NCBI GenBank assembly: GCA_046727175.1
Contig: JBKPCD010000176.1
Location: forward strand, 1 to 56,488
Source: JBKPCD01 sp046727175
Lineage (GTDB): Bacteria; Acidobacteriota; Vicinamibacteria; Vicinamibacterales; 2-12-FULL-66-21
Reading direction: 5' to 3'
Length of the DNA: 56,488 bases
Shown: positions 35,396 through 43,770 of the stretch, one piece after another
How positions within the stretch are numbered: the stretch's first letter is position 1
How the letters are laid out: the number at the start of each line of letters is the position of its first letter
Position numbers and translations under genes: made by a program
Notes under the pieces: model-generated
What the model saw: only the letters and a program-made list of their open reading frames with translations
The model's database searches: none
Told to the model about the DNA's origin: nothing

Positions 35396-35992
35396 TCACT
35401 CTCCACTCAACAGCGCGCGCAGCCTCAACCGCGCCTTGTGCACCTGCGACTTCGATGTTCCTTCGGCGATGCCGAGCACTTCGGCGACTTCACGATGCTC
35501 GAGGCCTTCGACGTCGTGCAGGATGAACGCCGCGCGGCACCCTTCAGGAAGTCGGGCCAGAGCACGCTCGAGATCCATCTTCGTCACGCTCTGATCCGCG
35601 AGCCCTCGTCTCCCCACGGTCGGTATCGCCCGCTCATCATCGAGCGCATCCGTTACCTGATTCGCCCGGCCGGCGCGGCTCCTGAGATGATCGAGGCACA
35701 GGTTCGTCGCCAGCCGGTACAACCACGTTCCCAGTGCCGACTCACCCCTGAACGTCTCGAGCTTCCGGTGTGCGGCAAGGAAGATCTCCTGGAGGAGATC
35801 CTCTGCGTCCGCCGGATTGCCAAGCATCCGGCACGTCAGGCTGTACAGCCGGCCGGCGTGAGTACGATACACCTCCTCAAAGGCCATCAAGTCACCACGG
35901 CGGCAGCGCTCGACGAGCGCCATCTCGTCGGACCGGCCGGGCTGTTGGGCCGCGCGGGCGGCCGGGTGACCTGTAACCTTAGACGATGCCAT
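35396..35992 (-). CDS. ECF (sigma-70 region 2/4) sigma factor
   Basis: The 198-residue protein has sigma region 2 (FEEVYRTHAGRLYSLTCRML, DAEDLLQEIFLAAHRKLETF, GTWLYRLATNLCLDHLRS) and region 4 (ALARLPEGCRAAFILHDVEG, AEVLGIAEGTSKSQVHKARL). It lacks region 1 and region 3, as in ECF factors. It directs RNA polymerase to envelope-stress-type promoters and is probably bound by the zf-HC2 protein downstream. The start could also be a later ATG (MALVERCRRGD, 23 residues in). It may autoregulate its own operon; no GGAAC-type promoter was located. Confidence 0.9.
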   Translation of the reverse strand: MASSKVTGHPAARAAQQPGRSDEMALVERCRRGDLMAFEEVYRTHAGRLYSLTCRMLGNPADAEDLLQEIFLAAHRKLETFRGESALGTWLYRLATNLCLDHLRSRAGRANQVTDALDDERAIPTVGRRGLADQSVTKMDLERALARLPEGCRAAFILHDVEGLEHREVAEVLGIAEGTSKSQVHKARLRLRALLSGE

Positions 35993-36035
35993 GCTCGGGT
36001 GGCGTTGCCTCGGTGGCGCAAAATGAAGAGAGGCT

Positions 36036-36088
36036 AGAAGTTAGAAGCTAGAGCGATCGTGCCTTGGCCGCTCTAGCTGGTGGCTTCT
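36036..36088. repeat. Intergenic imperfect inverted repeat
   Basis: AGAAGTTAGAAGCTAGAGC (36036-36054) pairs imperfectly with GCTCTAGCTGGTGGCTTCT (36070-36088) across a short loop. It is one of the word-repeat hairpins of the window and may terminate the leftward MGMT gene. Confidence 0.4.
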
Positions 36089-36105
36089 GTTTCTCAGTCT
36101 ACCGT

Positions 36106-36459
36106 TTACGACGAGAGCGTCCCGCCGGTTCGCGTGCGACGCTGTGCGGGAGACCAGCGGCGAACCGAAAAATCACGGATCCTGCTGCCCGAGACGAGGA
36201 CGCCTTCGGCTCGGAGCAGCGACCGTTTCAGCTCGAGATTGCCGCCATACCCACCGAGCCCGCCAGCGGCGGCAATGACACGATGGCAGGGGACGTCGTT
36301 CGCACGGCAGTCGCGCATGATATTGCCCACCGCGCGCCACGCACGGGGTCGGCCTGCTGCCGCCGCGACATCGCCGTAGGTCGCCACCGTTCCCGCAGGG
36401 ATCCGCCGAACAACAGATAGGACGCGGGCAGTGAATTGCGAGTTGGCCGACTTTTTCAT
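36106..36459 (-). CDS. O6-alkylguanine-DNA alkyltransferase-like protein (MGMT C-domain)
   Basis: This 117-residue protein is the DNA-binding/active domain of MGMT, with TVATYGDVAAAAGRPRAWRAVGN (helix-turn-helix and Arg finger) and the acceptor motif PCHRVI with Cys58. It lacks the N-terminal Ada/MGMT domain. Alkyltransferase-like proteins such as Atl1 have Trp at this position, so the Cys suggests a real transferase that removes alkyl groups from guanine O6. A basic C-terminal tail (RRWSPAQRRTRTGG) is unusual. It is the last gene of the leftward 42-36 kb operon, 33 bases after the phosphatase gene. Confidence 0.85.
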   Translation of the reverse strand: MKKSANSQFTARVLSVVRRIPAGTVATYGDVAAAAGRPRAWRAVGNIMRDCRANDVPCHRVIAAAGGLGGYGGNLELKRSLLRAEGVLVSGSRIRDFSVRRWSPAQRRTRTGGTLSS

Positions 36460-36492
36460 TCTCCTGCTTGCCTCGACGTCGCGAGCTTGGGC

Positions 36493-38172
36493 CTATGGCC
36501 CGAGCGAAGAAAACAGGAGGGCATCGCGCCCTCCGCCGTCCTCGCCGACGAGCGCTTCGGTCAGCACGCGTCCATCGGTCTTCGCAATCACGATGCGGGC
36601 GACCGCGGCGAGCGTCGGCGCGATGTCGGCCGGCGTGGCGGGCTGCGTGTATTGTCCGGCGCGGATGCCGGCCCCGAACAGAATCACCGGAACTCTCTGG
36701 TCGTAGGGATAGTGCGTTCCGTGCGTCGCGACGTTTGGCGACAGCAGCCAGTTCTCCTTGGGGACGATGATCAGGTCGCCGCTGCGACCGGGGTAGTAGC
36801 TCAGAGCGGCGGCGCGTCGCGCGGGATCGCTGGACGCGCGCGCGTCTGCTCCCGCGAGCTCGTCTCCGCGAAAGGCGTGCGCAATTCCCGGCAGCCTACG
36901 CAGGGACTCGAGAACCGAGCTCGTCAATTGTGAGTCACGTCGAAGCCTGTCCAGCGCCGCGGGCGTGAGATAGATGTCGGTGTACGCCGATGCCACGACG
37001 TGGTCGCCAGGTCCGAGCGCTGGCACGAGGACGCCGAGCACCGCGTCCTTGACGTCCTTGGATGGAACTCGCCCTCCCCGCTGAATCTGTTCCGGAATGT
37101 CGCCTACGCCGTGGTCGGCTGAAAGAGCAGCCACATACTTTCCTGCGCCCACTTGTCGATCGAGATGGTCGAGCAGCCGCCCGATCGTCAGGTCGAGCCT
37201 CAGGAGCAGGTCCTGCACCTCGTGACTTCGAGGTCCGAACACGTGACCCACGATATCGAGCGCGGAGAAACTCACCGCCAGATAGTCTGTCCCGTTGCCC
37301 TTTCCGAGCTTCAGCGCGTCGACGGCCGCCGCCGCCATGCGGCCGAGATACTCGTCCGAGAACGGGGACCGTTGCCATCGGCCATAAAAGCCTTCGTCCG
37401 GCTTACCGCCTGTGACGCCGAGCGCATGTGGAAAGGCTCGAGTCGTTCCGGCGGGCGGACGTTCTGCGGGATCATCATCCTGACCCTGATACGCAGAGGC
37501 CGGCAGCGTTCGCGTCCAGACCTTTCCGTAATCCGCGGAAACCGGATTGGCCGCAAAGAACTGCTGCAGGAACGGCACGAGACCTGGCGTGAACGCAGTC
37601 GACGTGGACCAGCCTCCGCGATCGTCGAACCACACCACCGCGTCGGCGCTGTGGCCGACGAGCGAGATGGATGAGCGCGGCTTGAGCGACATGGCGATCG
37701 CGCGCCCGTGGCCGCGGTCGCGAATCTGTTCGCCCAGCGCCGGCACGAGGAGGCGCTTCGCGCTGTCTCCCTCGACACCCTGCAGCCCGTTGTAGCTCAA
37801 CTCGGTGACGGTCGGATCGTCGGTGCAGTACGGCGATTTCCCCGTCTGCCGATCGAGCCACGAGTTGAGGATCATTCCGTGATGGTACGGGAACGTGCCG
37901 GTTCCAATCGTCGAATGTCCGGCACACGTCACGGTATTCAGGTACGGATACGCGGCGTTCGTGAACCACGCGCCCTCGCGCATCAGTCGGCGCAGACCGC
38001 CGGTAAAGCCGCCGCTATAGCGCTGAAGATAGTCCGCTCGCATCTGATCGACGACGATCACCACGACCAGTTTGGGCGGCGTCGAACGCTGCCGAAGCGG
38101 CGCCGCAGCGCCGAGGAAGCCGGCACACAGCGTCAGTACGATCGCCCAACGCAGTCGCACGAATCTCGTCAT
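36493..38172 (-). CDS. Exported alkaline-phosphatase-superfamily enzyme, PafA-like
   Basis: The ATG at 38172 overlaps the preceding gene's stop (ATGA), giving 559 residues. A signal peptide (IVLTLCAGFLGAAAP) is followed by the metal/nucleophile core: VVVIVVDQMRADYL (Asp42) and the nucleophile region YLNTVTCAGHSTIGTG (Thr80 or Thr82). Later metal ligands are in SALDIVGHVFGP and LSADHGVGD, and near the end THGTHYPYDQRVPVILFG. A threonine nucleophile and this order match the PafA/NPP-type phosphomonoesterases, which hydrolyse phosphate esters outside the cytoplasm. It is co-transcribed with a membrane protein of unknown role. Confidence 0.87.
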   Translation of the reverse strand: MTRFVRLRWAIVLTLCAGFLGAAAPLRQRSTPPKLVVVIVVDQMRADYLQRYSGGFTGGLRRLMREGAWFTNAAYPYLNTVTCAGHSTIGTGTFPYHHGMILNSWLDRQTGKSPYCTDDPTVTELSYNGLQGVEGDSAKRLLVPALGEQIRDRGHGRAIAMSLKPRSSISLVGHSADAVVWFDDRGGWSTSTAFTPGLVPFLQQFFAANPVSADYGKVWTRTLPASAYQGQDDDPAERPPAGTTRAFPHALGVTGGKPDEGFYGRWQRSPFSDEYLGRMAAAAVDALKLGKGNGTDYLAVSFSALDIVGHVFGPRSHEVQDLLLRLDLTIGRLLDHLDRQVGAGKYVAALSADHGVGDIPEQIQRGGRVPSKDVKDAVLGVLVPALGPGDHVVASAYTDIYLTPAALDRLRRDSQLTSSVLESLRRLPGIAHAFRGDELAGADARASSDPARRAAALSYYPGRSGDLIIVPKENWLLSPNVATHGTHYPYDQRVPVILFGAGIRAGQYTQPATPADIAPTLAAVARIVIAKTDGRVLTEALVGEDGGGRDALLFSSLGP

Positions 38173-38627
38173 CGTCTGAGGATTGGAAGGTAGCATAGCG
38201 CCCCGATGTACACGTCGTACACAGCGCAACCGATCAAATACCACGGCGAGGCGACTCCGTCGGCGAGCCAGCCGGGCCGATGCGCGACATCGACGATCGC
38301 GTGAGCGGCGAAGCCGAGCGCGAGGATCGTCAATGCCTGGCGCGGGTCACGGACGAGCGTGGTTGCGGCCAGCACGAAGAACCCGATCGCGAAAGCGACA
38401 TCGAAACCGATGCCGGTCTTCGCCTCGTTCGCGGGCGAGACCGCGAGCCCGACGTAGGCCCCGGCCGTCATCACCAGCAACAACGCAGCGAACTGACTGA
38501 GGCGAAGCTCCGAGACGAGTCGATCTGGCGAGGTTGTCGGTATCGCCGCCGTCCGAATCGCATACCACGTGAATCCCGCGCCGAGCCCGAGAAACGCGAC
38601 GGCAACCGTGCGGAGACCTTCGCTCAC
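38169..38627 (-). CDS. Four-helix membrane protein of unknown function
   Basis: The 152-residue protein has about four hydrophobic helices (AVAFLGLGAGFTWYAI, FAALLLVMTAGAYVGLAV, FDVAFAIGFFVLAAT, LIGCAVYDVYIGALCYLPIL) and few charges. It contains HAIVDVAHRPGW, a conserved His/Asp-rich stretch that could bind metal. I do not recognise the family. Its TGA overlaps the PafA-like gene's ATG, so it is the translationally coupled first gene of that pair. Confidence 0.75.
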   Translation of the reverse strand: MSEGLRTVAVAFLGLGAGFTWYAIRTAAIPTTSPDRLVSELRLSQFAALLLVMTAGAYVGLAVSPANEAKTGIGFDVAFAIGFFVLAATTLVRDPRQALTILALGFAAHAIVDVAHRPGWLADGVASPWYLIGCAVYDVYIGALCYLPILRR

Positions 38628-38656
38628 ACCCGGCAGTATATTCGTTGCTCGCCGAG

Positions 38657-40030
38657 CTACCGATCCGCCGACTCCGTCGGAACGAAATCGAGCGGATCGA
38701 TCCCGTACGGCTTCTCATCCAGCGGACTCACGATCGAGTCGTTTACTTCCCACAGATTTCGCTCTGTCACGGACTCGGTTCGTGAGCCGTCGCTGCTGAA
38801 CAGCACGCGCACGCGTGGGCGATATGGATCGGGTGCGTGCACGCGGGTCACGACGGCGACCTCGCCCGAGCCAAGCTTCACGAGCGTGCCTGGCGGATAG
38901 ATGCCAAGGAGCTGAACGAAACGTCGGACGAGATGCTGATCGAATTGCGTGCCGTCGGCCCGCTTCAGCACGGCGAGGATGCGGTCGGTCGGGAACACCT
39001 GCTGGTAGGCGCGCTGCGAGCGCATCGCATCGTAAACGTCGGAGATGCTGCAGAGCATCGTGCCGAGGTTGAGCGTCGGGCGCTTCGCGCCGTACGGGTA
39101 GCCGCTGCCGTCGAGCCGCAGGTGATGCTCGAACGCGATCACCGGCGCGAGAATCGGCATCTCCGGCGTCCGCCGCAGGAGCTCCGCTCCGTCCACGACG
39201 TGTCGCCGCATGATCGTGAATTCCTCCTCGGTGAGCTGCTCGGGTTTGTTCAGAATCTCCTTCGGCGTGCGAATCTTGCCGATGTCGTGCATCAGCGCCG
39301 ACAGGCCGAACTCCAGCAGCAACCGTCCTTCGATCCCAAGCGCGCGCGCCTGACCCATTGTCAGGATCGAGACGTTCACCATGTGCGTGAACGTGTAATT
39401 GTCGTAGGTGCGCAACGCCGTGAGCGCGACGAGCGCGGTCCGATTCTGTGTCACCGCGTCGGCGAGCCCTTCGACCGTCTGCAACGCAGCCGACAGGTCG
39501 GGTCTTCCCTCGGTCGCGGCGCTCGCCCAGACGACTTCCGCCGACCGAACGGCACTCGAGTAAAGCTGTCGGATTGCGGCCATGTCGCCGGCAATCCCCT
39601 CGGTTGAACGGTCGTCTGGCGTGAGCCGCCCGACGCGGATGTGTTCGAACGTCCACGTCCGCTCACCCCTGGCCCGGTTGCTCAGCGACGCGATTGCCTG
39701 GATGAATTCGACGATTTCGGCCGGCGCGACGCCGCGCTCGAACGAGATCCGCTCGATAGCGTGGGTCCGCAGCCGCGCGATGAAATCGGTCAAGCCACCG
39801 CTTACTTTGGGCAGCGGCGTGTCGGCAACGACGAGTTCGTCGCCGACGATGCCGACGGCGACGGAGGGTTGTTGCCGGTGGAGGGGCTTGAGAGCGGCGA
39901 GCAGGCCCTCGACGTTCCGGCTGAGGAGCGGGTGGTCGGGCGCGTACAACTGCGCGCCGCGAACCGCCGAGGCGAGCCGGCGCAGGAGCTCTTCGTACCG
40001 CGATCGAACGGAAGGATCGGAGGCCATCAT
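38657..40030 (-). CDS. HD-GYP domain protein with an N-terminal shared domain
   Basis: The ATG at 40030 overlaps the upstream gene's stop (ATGA), giving 457 residues; a second ATG directly follows. An N-terminal domain (VRGAQLYAPDHPLLSRNVEG, GIVGDELVVADTPLP) resembles the first domain of the HEAT-repeat protein upstream. The HD-GYP domain follows with HMVNVSILTMGQARALGI, LMHDIGKIRTPKEILNKP, and FEHHLRLDGSGYPYGAK. Such enzymes hydrolyse c-di-GMP. The GYP motif reads GSGYP as usual, so activity looks intact. A diguanylate cyclase lies at 24008-25189. Confidence 0.88.
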   Translation of the reverse strand: MMASDPSVRSRYEELLRRLASAVRGAQLYAPDHPLLSRNVEGLLAALKPLHRQQPSVAVGIVGDELVVADTPLPKVSGGLTDFIARLRTHAIERISFERGVAPAEIVEFIQAIASLSNRARGERTWTFEHIRVGRLTPDDRSTEGIAGDMAAIRQLYSSAVRSAEVVWASAATEGRPDLSAALQTVEGLADAVTQNRTALVALTALRTYDNYTFTHMVNVSILTMGQARALGIEGRLLLEFGLSALMHDIGKIRTPKEILNKPEQLTEEEFTIMRRHVVDGAELLRRTPEMPILAPVIAFEHHLRLDGSGYPYGAKRPTLNLGTMLCSISDVYDAMRSQRAYQQVFPTDRILAVLKRADGTQFDQHLVRRFVQLLGIYPPGTLVKLGSGEVAVVTRVHAPDPYRPRVRVLFSSDGSRTESVTERNLWEVNDSIVSPLDEKPYGIDPLDFVPTESADR

Positions 40031-42237
40031 TCGACCTGCGACAGCTCCGATCGGGCGGCCCAGCGTGCGCCGAGCGGCCCCTGTGTGGATGCGCGTCGCA
40101 GTGCCTCCACGGCGGCGGAGGTTCCAATTCGTCGGAGCGACTGCGCAGCAGCGGTGCGAAACCTGCGGTTGTTGACCGGCGTCCACCAGTCCCCTTGCTG
40201 CAACGCGAACGTGAGGGCCTCGACGGAGTCATCGGTCTTCGATGCGGCGAGAGCCTCGAGCATAGCCCCGTACAGCTCCGGCAGCGCGCGCCGGTTGATT
40301 TGCCGGACCAGATGGCAGAAGAGCGGCGCTGCACGCTCGTCGCGGATTGCCGTCAGCTCGCTGACGAGCGCCTGCCGCGTGGCGGTGCGACGTCCGGCAA
40401 GGGCACGTACGAGGATGTCGGCGGCCTGCCGGCTTCCATGGAACACGAGGCCCTGGACGGCCTCGCGACGGACGAGCGGTTCGGGATCGGCAAGGAGCGG
40501 AACCAGTTCCTCGAGACCGGCTGCGCCGCCGAACTCACGCAGAAGATATGCAGCCGTCCTGCGCACTTCCCAGTTCTGCGCGTTCATCAGTTGCTGCACG
40601 GCGTCGCGCCCCCGAGGCCCGAATCCAATCAGGATGTTGCGCAGCCGGCGGCGGATGCGAGCGTCCTGCTCGGCGGCGAGCACTTCGGCCAGCGGCTGGA
40701 CCGTAGATGGACCAATCGCGTGACACAACCGCGCGAACCGTGCGCATCCGCCGTCGTCAGCGCCGCGGAGGTGCGGGGCGACGTGCTTCATCATCGCGCC
40801 GTTGACGAACAGCTCCAGCGCTTTCGTGGCGTGCTTCTGACGGTCCGGGCTCTTTGCTGCTTCGGCAAGAATCGCTTCCAGAAGCCCCCACGCCTCGTCG
40901 AAGTACCCGACGCGCACGAGATCGTCGGCGTGGTCGATGACCGTTTCGGCGATGTCGCGCCACCGCAGCGGGTCGGTCTCAATCGCGAGCAAATCTACCA
41001 GCAGCACCCGGTCGAGATCCCGCAGCGCGCCATCGCTGACGCTCGACAGCCATGCGGCTATGCGGTCGGGCGGATCGTCGTTGGCGCATTCGACGTCGAC
41101 TGGCTGCGTGCGCGCATGCGCGAGCTCGCGCGCGTATTCGTCCGACACGAAGCTGGCGTCCGAGTACGACGTCAGCATCCCCTCCACGTTGTGCCACAAC
41201 TCGGCAAAGCCATCGTCACGACCGAGCTCGGACGATGACACTTCGTCGCGGGCGAGGGCGAGGAGTCGACGCTGGCGATCGATATCGGGAACGAGCGCGC
41301 GAAATGCGTGCGCGAGGCGCTCGGATGCAGAACGCTCCGCGATGACCGAGCTCGCGACGAATCCCGCGACAGCCTCGTCGGTCATGCCGTCGATGACGGC
41401 GCTGACCAGGTTGACGCCCGCTGCGACGGTGTCAGCGGCCGAGCGCTTCGCGAGGAGCGCGAGCATGCTGTCGGCCGAGAGGAGGCGAGCTGCCTGCGCC
41501 AGTTGTTGAAACAGCGCCGGCAACTCCTCGGCATCCGTTCGCGAAACGTACATCGTCAGCTCACGGGCGATCTTCAGGAATATCGTCGCCCGTCCTTCCG
41601 CATCACAGTTCGCGTCCGGACTCTCGAGTTGCGCTACCAACGCCTTGAGCTTCGCCGGATCGCGGACGAAATCCAGCAGCGTGCGCATGCTGGTGTCGTC
41701 CAGCTGAAGCCGCGGCCCCTCCGTCGCCGCCGCGAGAATCTCGTCAATCGTTCGGGCGAGTCCCTGTTTCTCGCGCAGGAGCTCTGCGTAGTCGATCTCC
41801 TCGATTTCAATGCTCGGTCCGCCGGCAGTGGCCCAGAGATGGGCGATGCCGCCGTCCGCGCGGACGTCCTCGGTTGAGCGCGCGAGGAGCAGCAGCAACG
41901 TCCGCCACGATTCCGTGTCCGCCGCTGCGTTCAGCGTGAGCGCACCGATCAGGTGTCGATGCAGAAGGGCCGCGAGCTCGGCGACAGCTGGCTCCGGGCG
42001 CGGCGACGCGGCACCGTCGACGAGCAATCGTTCGCCGGCGACCTGCAACCGGAACGGGCCGTGTTCGCTCAGTTGTGCGGTGACCTGTGCGAGTCGGGAA
42101 AGTGTTGCCGCAATCGTTGGATGGCCGGCCGGATAAAGGGACACGGCGCGTGCGGCCGCTTTGCACCTTCGAGCGAACTCCGTGAGCTGGGCGGCGGCAT
42201 CATTCGAGAGGACCTGGCGTGCAGCAGGATCGGCCAT
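40027..42237 (-). CDS. HEAT-repeat protein of unknown function
   Basis: From ATG 42237 (MADPAARQVLSNDAA) the product is 736 residues and mostly alpha-helical. The N-terminal block CKAAARAVSLYPAGHPTIAA with FRLQVAGERLLVDGA is the counterpart of the HD-GYP protein's first domain (AVRGAQLYAPDHPLL, GIVGDELVVADTP). The C-terminal half has HEAT-type repeats: RIRRRLRNILIGFGPRGRDA, EVRRTAAYLLREFGGAAGLE, LVRREAVQGLVFHG, RFRTAAAQSLRRIGTSAAVE. It overlaps the HD-GYP gene and probably acts as its partner or scaffold, perhaps in motility or surface signalling. That is inference. Confidence 0.75.
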   Translation of the reverse strand: MADPAARQVLSNDAAAQLTEFARRCKAAARAVSLYPAGHPTIAATLSRLAQVTAQLSEHGPFRLQVAGERLLVDGAASPRPEPAVAELAALLHRHLIGALTLNAAADTESWRTLLLLLARSTEDVRADGGIAHLWATAGGPSIEIEEIDYAELLREKQGLARTIDEILAAATEGPRLQLDDTSMRTLLDFVRDPAKLKALVAQLESPDANCDAEGRATIFLKIARELTMYVSRTDAEELPALFQQLAQAARLLSADSMLALLAKRSAADTVAAGVNLVSAVIDGMTDEAVAGFVASSVIAERSASERLAHAFRALVPDIDRQRRLLALARDEVSSSELGRDDGFAELWHNVEGMLTSYSDASFVSDEYARELAHARTQPVDVECANDDPPDRIAAWLSSVSDGALRDLDRVLLVDLLAIETDPLRWRDIAETVIDHADDLVRVGYFDEAWGLLEAILAEAAKSPDRQKHATKALELFVNGAMMKHVAPHLRGADDGGCARFARLCHAIGPSTVQPLAEVLAAEQDARIRRRLRNILIGFGPRGRDAVQQLMNAQNWEVRRTAAYLLREFGGAAGLEELVPLLADPEPLVRREAVQGLVFHGSRQAADILVRALAGRRTATRQALVSELTAIRDERAAPLFCHLVRQINRRALPELYGAMLEALAASKTDDSVEALTFALQQGDWWTPVNNRRFRTAAAQSLRRIGTSAAVEALRRASTQGPLGARWAARSELSQVE

Positions 42238-42301
42238 CACTCCGGGCGACGCATGTGAACTCGGCCAGCCGTCGAAGAGCAAATTCTAGCAAATTCCAAA
42301 C

Positions 42302-42307
42302 TATACT
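42302..42307 (+). promoter_or_regulatory. Probable -10 box of the nucleoside salvage cluster
   Basis: TATACT at 42302-42307 lies 11 bases before the thymidine phosphorylase ATG, so the mRNA leader would be only a few bases long. No strong -35 is seen upstream. Confidence 0.4.
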
Positions 42308-42318
42308 CCTCAGGCCCT

Positions 42319-43623
42319 ATGCGCGCGGTCGATCTCATACGGCACAAACGCGACGGTGGGACGCTCGATCGGCCGGCGATCGACGCGTTCGTCACAGGTG
42401 TCACGGACGGCAGCATTCCCGACTACCAGGCGGCGGCGATGCTGATGGCTATCCTCCTCCGCGGAATGACCGCGGAGGAAACCGCCTGGCTCACCGATGC
42501 GATGGTGCGATCCGGCGTGCGGGTCGAGTACCCCGCCCTCGACGGGATCCCTGTCGACAAGCACAGCACCGGCGGCGTCGGCGACAAAACGTCTCTGATC
42601 CTGGCGCCGCTGGCGGCGGCCTGCGGCGCGCGCGTGCCGATGATGTCGGGACGCGGCCTGGGCCACACCGGCGGAACGCTGGACAAGCTCGAAGCCATCC
42701 CGGGATTCCGGACGGCGTTGTCACTCGCCGAGTTGCGAACGGCGGTTGCGTCGATCGGCTGCGCGCTCATCGGCCAGACATCGGAGATTGCACCGGCGGA
42801 CCGGAAACTCTATGCACTTCGCGACGTCACGGGTACAGTCGAGAGCATTCCCCTCATTTGCGCGTCGATCATGAGCAAGAAAATTGCCGAAGGTATCGGC
42901 GGACTCGTGCTCGATGTCAAGACCGGCAGCGGCGCGTTCATGAAGACGCTCGAGGACTCGCGCAGGCTCGCGGAATCCCTCGTGGCGATCGGCAACGCGT
43001 CCGGCGTTTGCACCGAGGCGATGATTACGAGAATGGAGGCCCCCCTGGGACGCTTCGTCGGCAACGCGCTCGAGGTGATCGAGTCGATCGAAACATTGAA
43101 GGGACGCGCGCCCGGTGAGCTCGAGGACCTGTCCGTCCGGCTGGCGGCGCGCATGCTGATCGTGTCGAAGGTCGAAGCGGATGAAGGCACAGCCGGGCGT
43201 CGTGTGCGTGATGCGATCGCGTCGGGAGCCGGCGTGGAGAAATTCCGCGAGATCGTTCGGAATCAAGGCGGCGATCCTCGTGTGATCGATGACTACGCCC
43301 GACTGCCCAGGGCACCAGATCGTACGGAGGTTCGAGCGCCGCGCTCGGGCTACGTAGCCGCTCTCGAAGCGGAGCCGATCGGTCGCGCTGCGGTCGCGCT
43401 CGGCGCCGGTCGCGCGCGGCTCGACGATGTCGTCGATCCGGGGGTCGGCATCGAGGTCACGGCTCCTCCGGGGGCTCGAGTCGCGTCCGGAGAACCCGTG
43501 CTCGTCGTCCACCATCGGGCGGGACGCGGTCTCGCGGAGGCACTGACGTTGGTGACGGCTGCCATCCGCATCGCTGACACGCCGCCCGCTCCGTCGCCGA
43601 CCGTCGTAATGGATATTCCGTAG
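42319..43623 (+). CDS. deoA: Pyrimidine-nucleoside (thymidine) phosphorylase
   Basis: The 434-residue enzyme splits thymidine (and perhaps uridine) with phosphate into base and (deoxy)ribose-1-phosphate. It has the full family signature: MRAVDLIRHKRDGGTLD at the start, VDKHSTGGVGDKTSL, MMSGRGLGHTGGTLDKLEAI, and the SKKIAEGIGGLVLDVKTGSG phosphate and sugar binding block. A C-terminal PYNP domain follows. Its presence first in a run with NupC, PNP, cytidine deaminase and MtnA points to nucleoside scavenging. It may use uridine as pdp-type enzymes do. Confidence 0.94.
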   Translation: MRAVDLIRHKRDGGTLDRPAIDAFVTGVTDGSIPDYQAAAMLMAILLRGMTAEETAWLTDAMVRSGVRVEYPALDGIPVDKHSTGGVGDKTSLILAPLAAACGARVPMMSGRGLGHTGGTLDKLEAIPGFRTALSLAELRTAVASIGCALIGQTSEIAPADRKLYALRDVTGTVESIPLICASIMSKKIAEGIGGLVLDVKTGSGAFMKTLEDSRRLAESLVAIGNASGVCTEAMITRMEAPLGRFVGNALEVIESIETLKGRAPGELEDLSVRLAARMLIVSKVEADEGTAGRRVRDAIASGAGVEKFREIVRNQGGDPRVIDDYARLPRAPDRTEVRAPRSGYVAALEAEPIGRAAVALGAGRARLDDVVDPGVGIEVTAPPGARVASGEPVLVVHHRAGRGLAEALTLVTAAIRIADTPPAPSPTVVMDIP

Positions 43624-43752
43624 GGGCCGGTCCGGGGGACGAAGTTCGGTTAGAGAAGCGAGCGAGCGCCGCGAGTGAGCCACGCGAGCGGCGCGGGGCG
43701 AAGGGGTCCCCGCAAGCGAGCGTGAAGGGGGTCCGGGGACGAAGTCCCCCGG
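43624..43752 (+). repeat. Copy of the dispersed element upstream of nupC
   Basis: 43686-43752 aligns with the 49424 copy (GAGCGGCGCGGGGCGAAGGG, TCCCCGC, GGGGGTCCGG, ending GTCCCCCGG). 43624-43685 adds GAGCGAGCG and a second GTCCGGGGGACGAAG end module, so it looks like two nested element ends. It ends 18 bases before the nupC ATG. Confidence 0.6.
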
Positions 43753-43770
43753 TTGAGAGAGGAAAACTTG

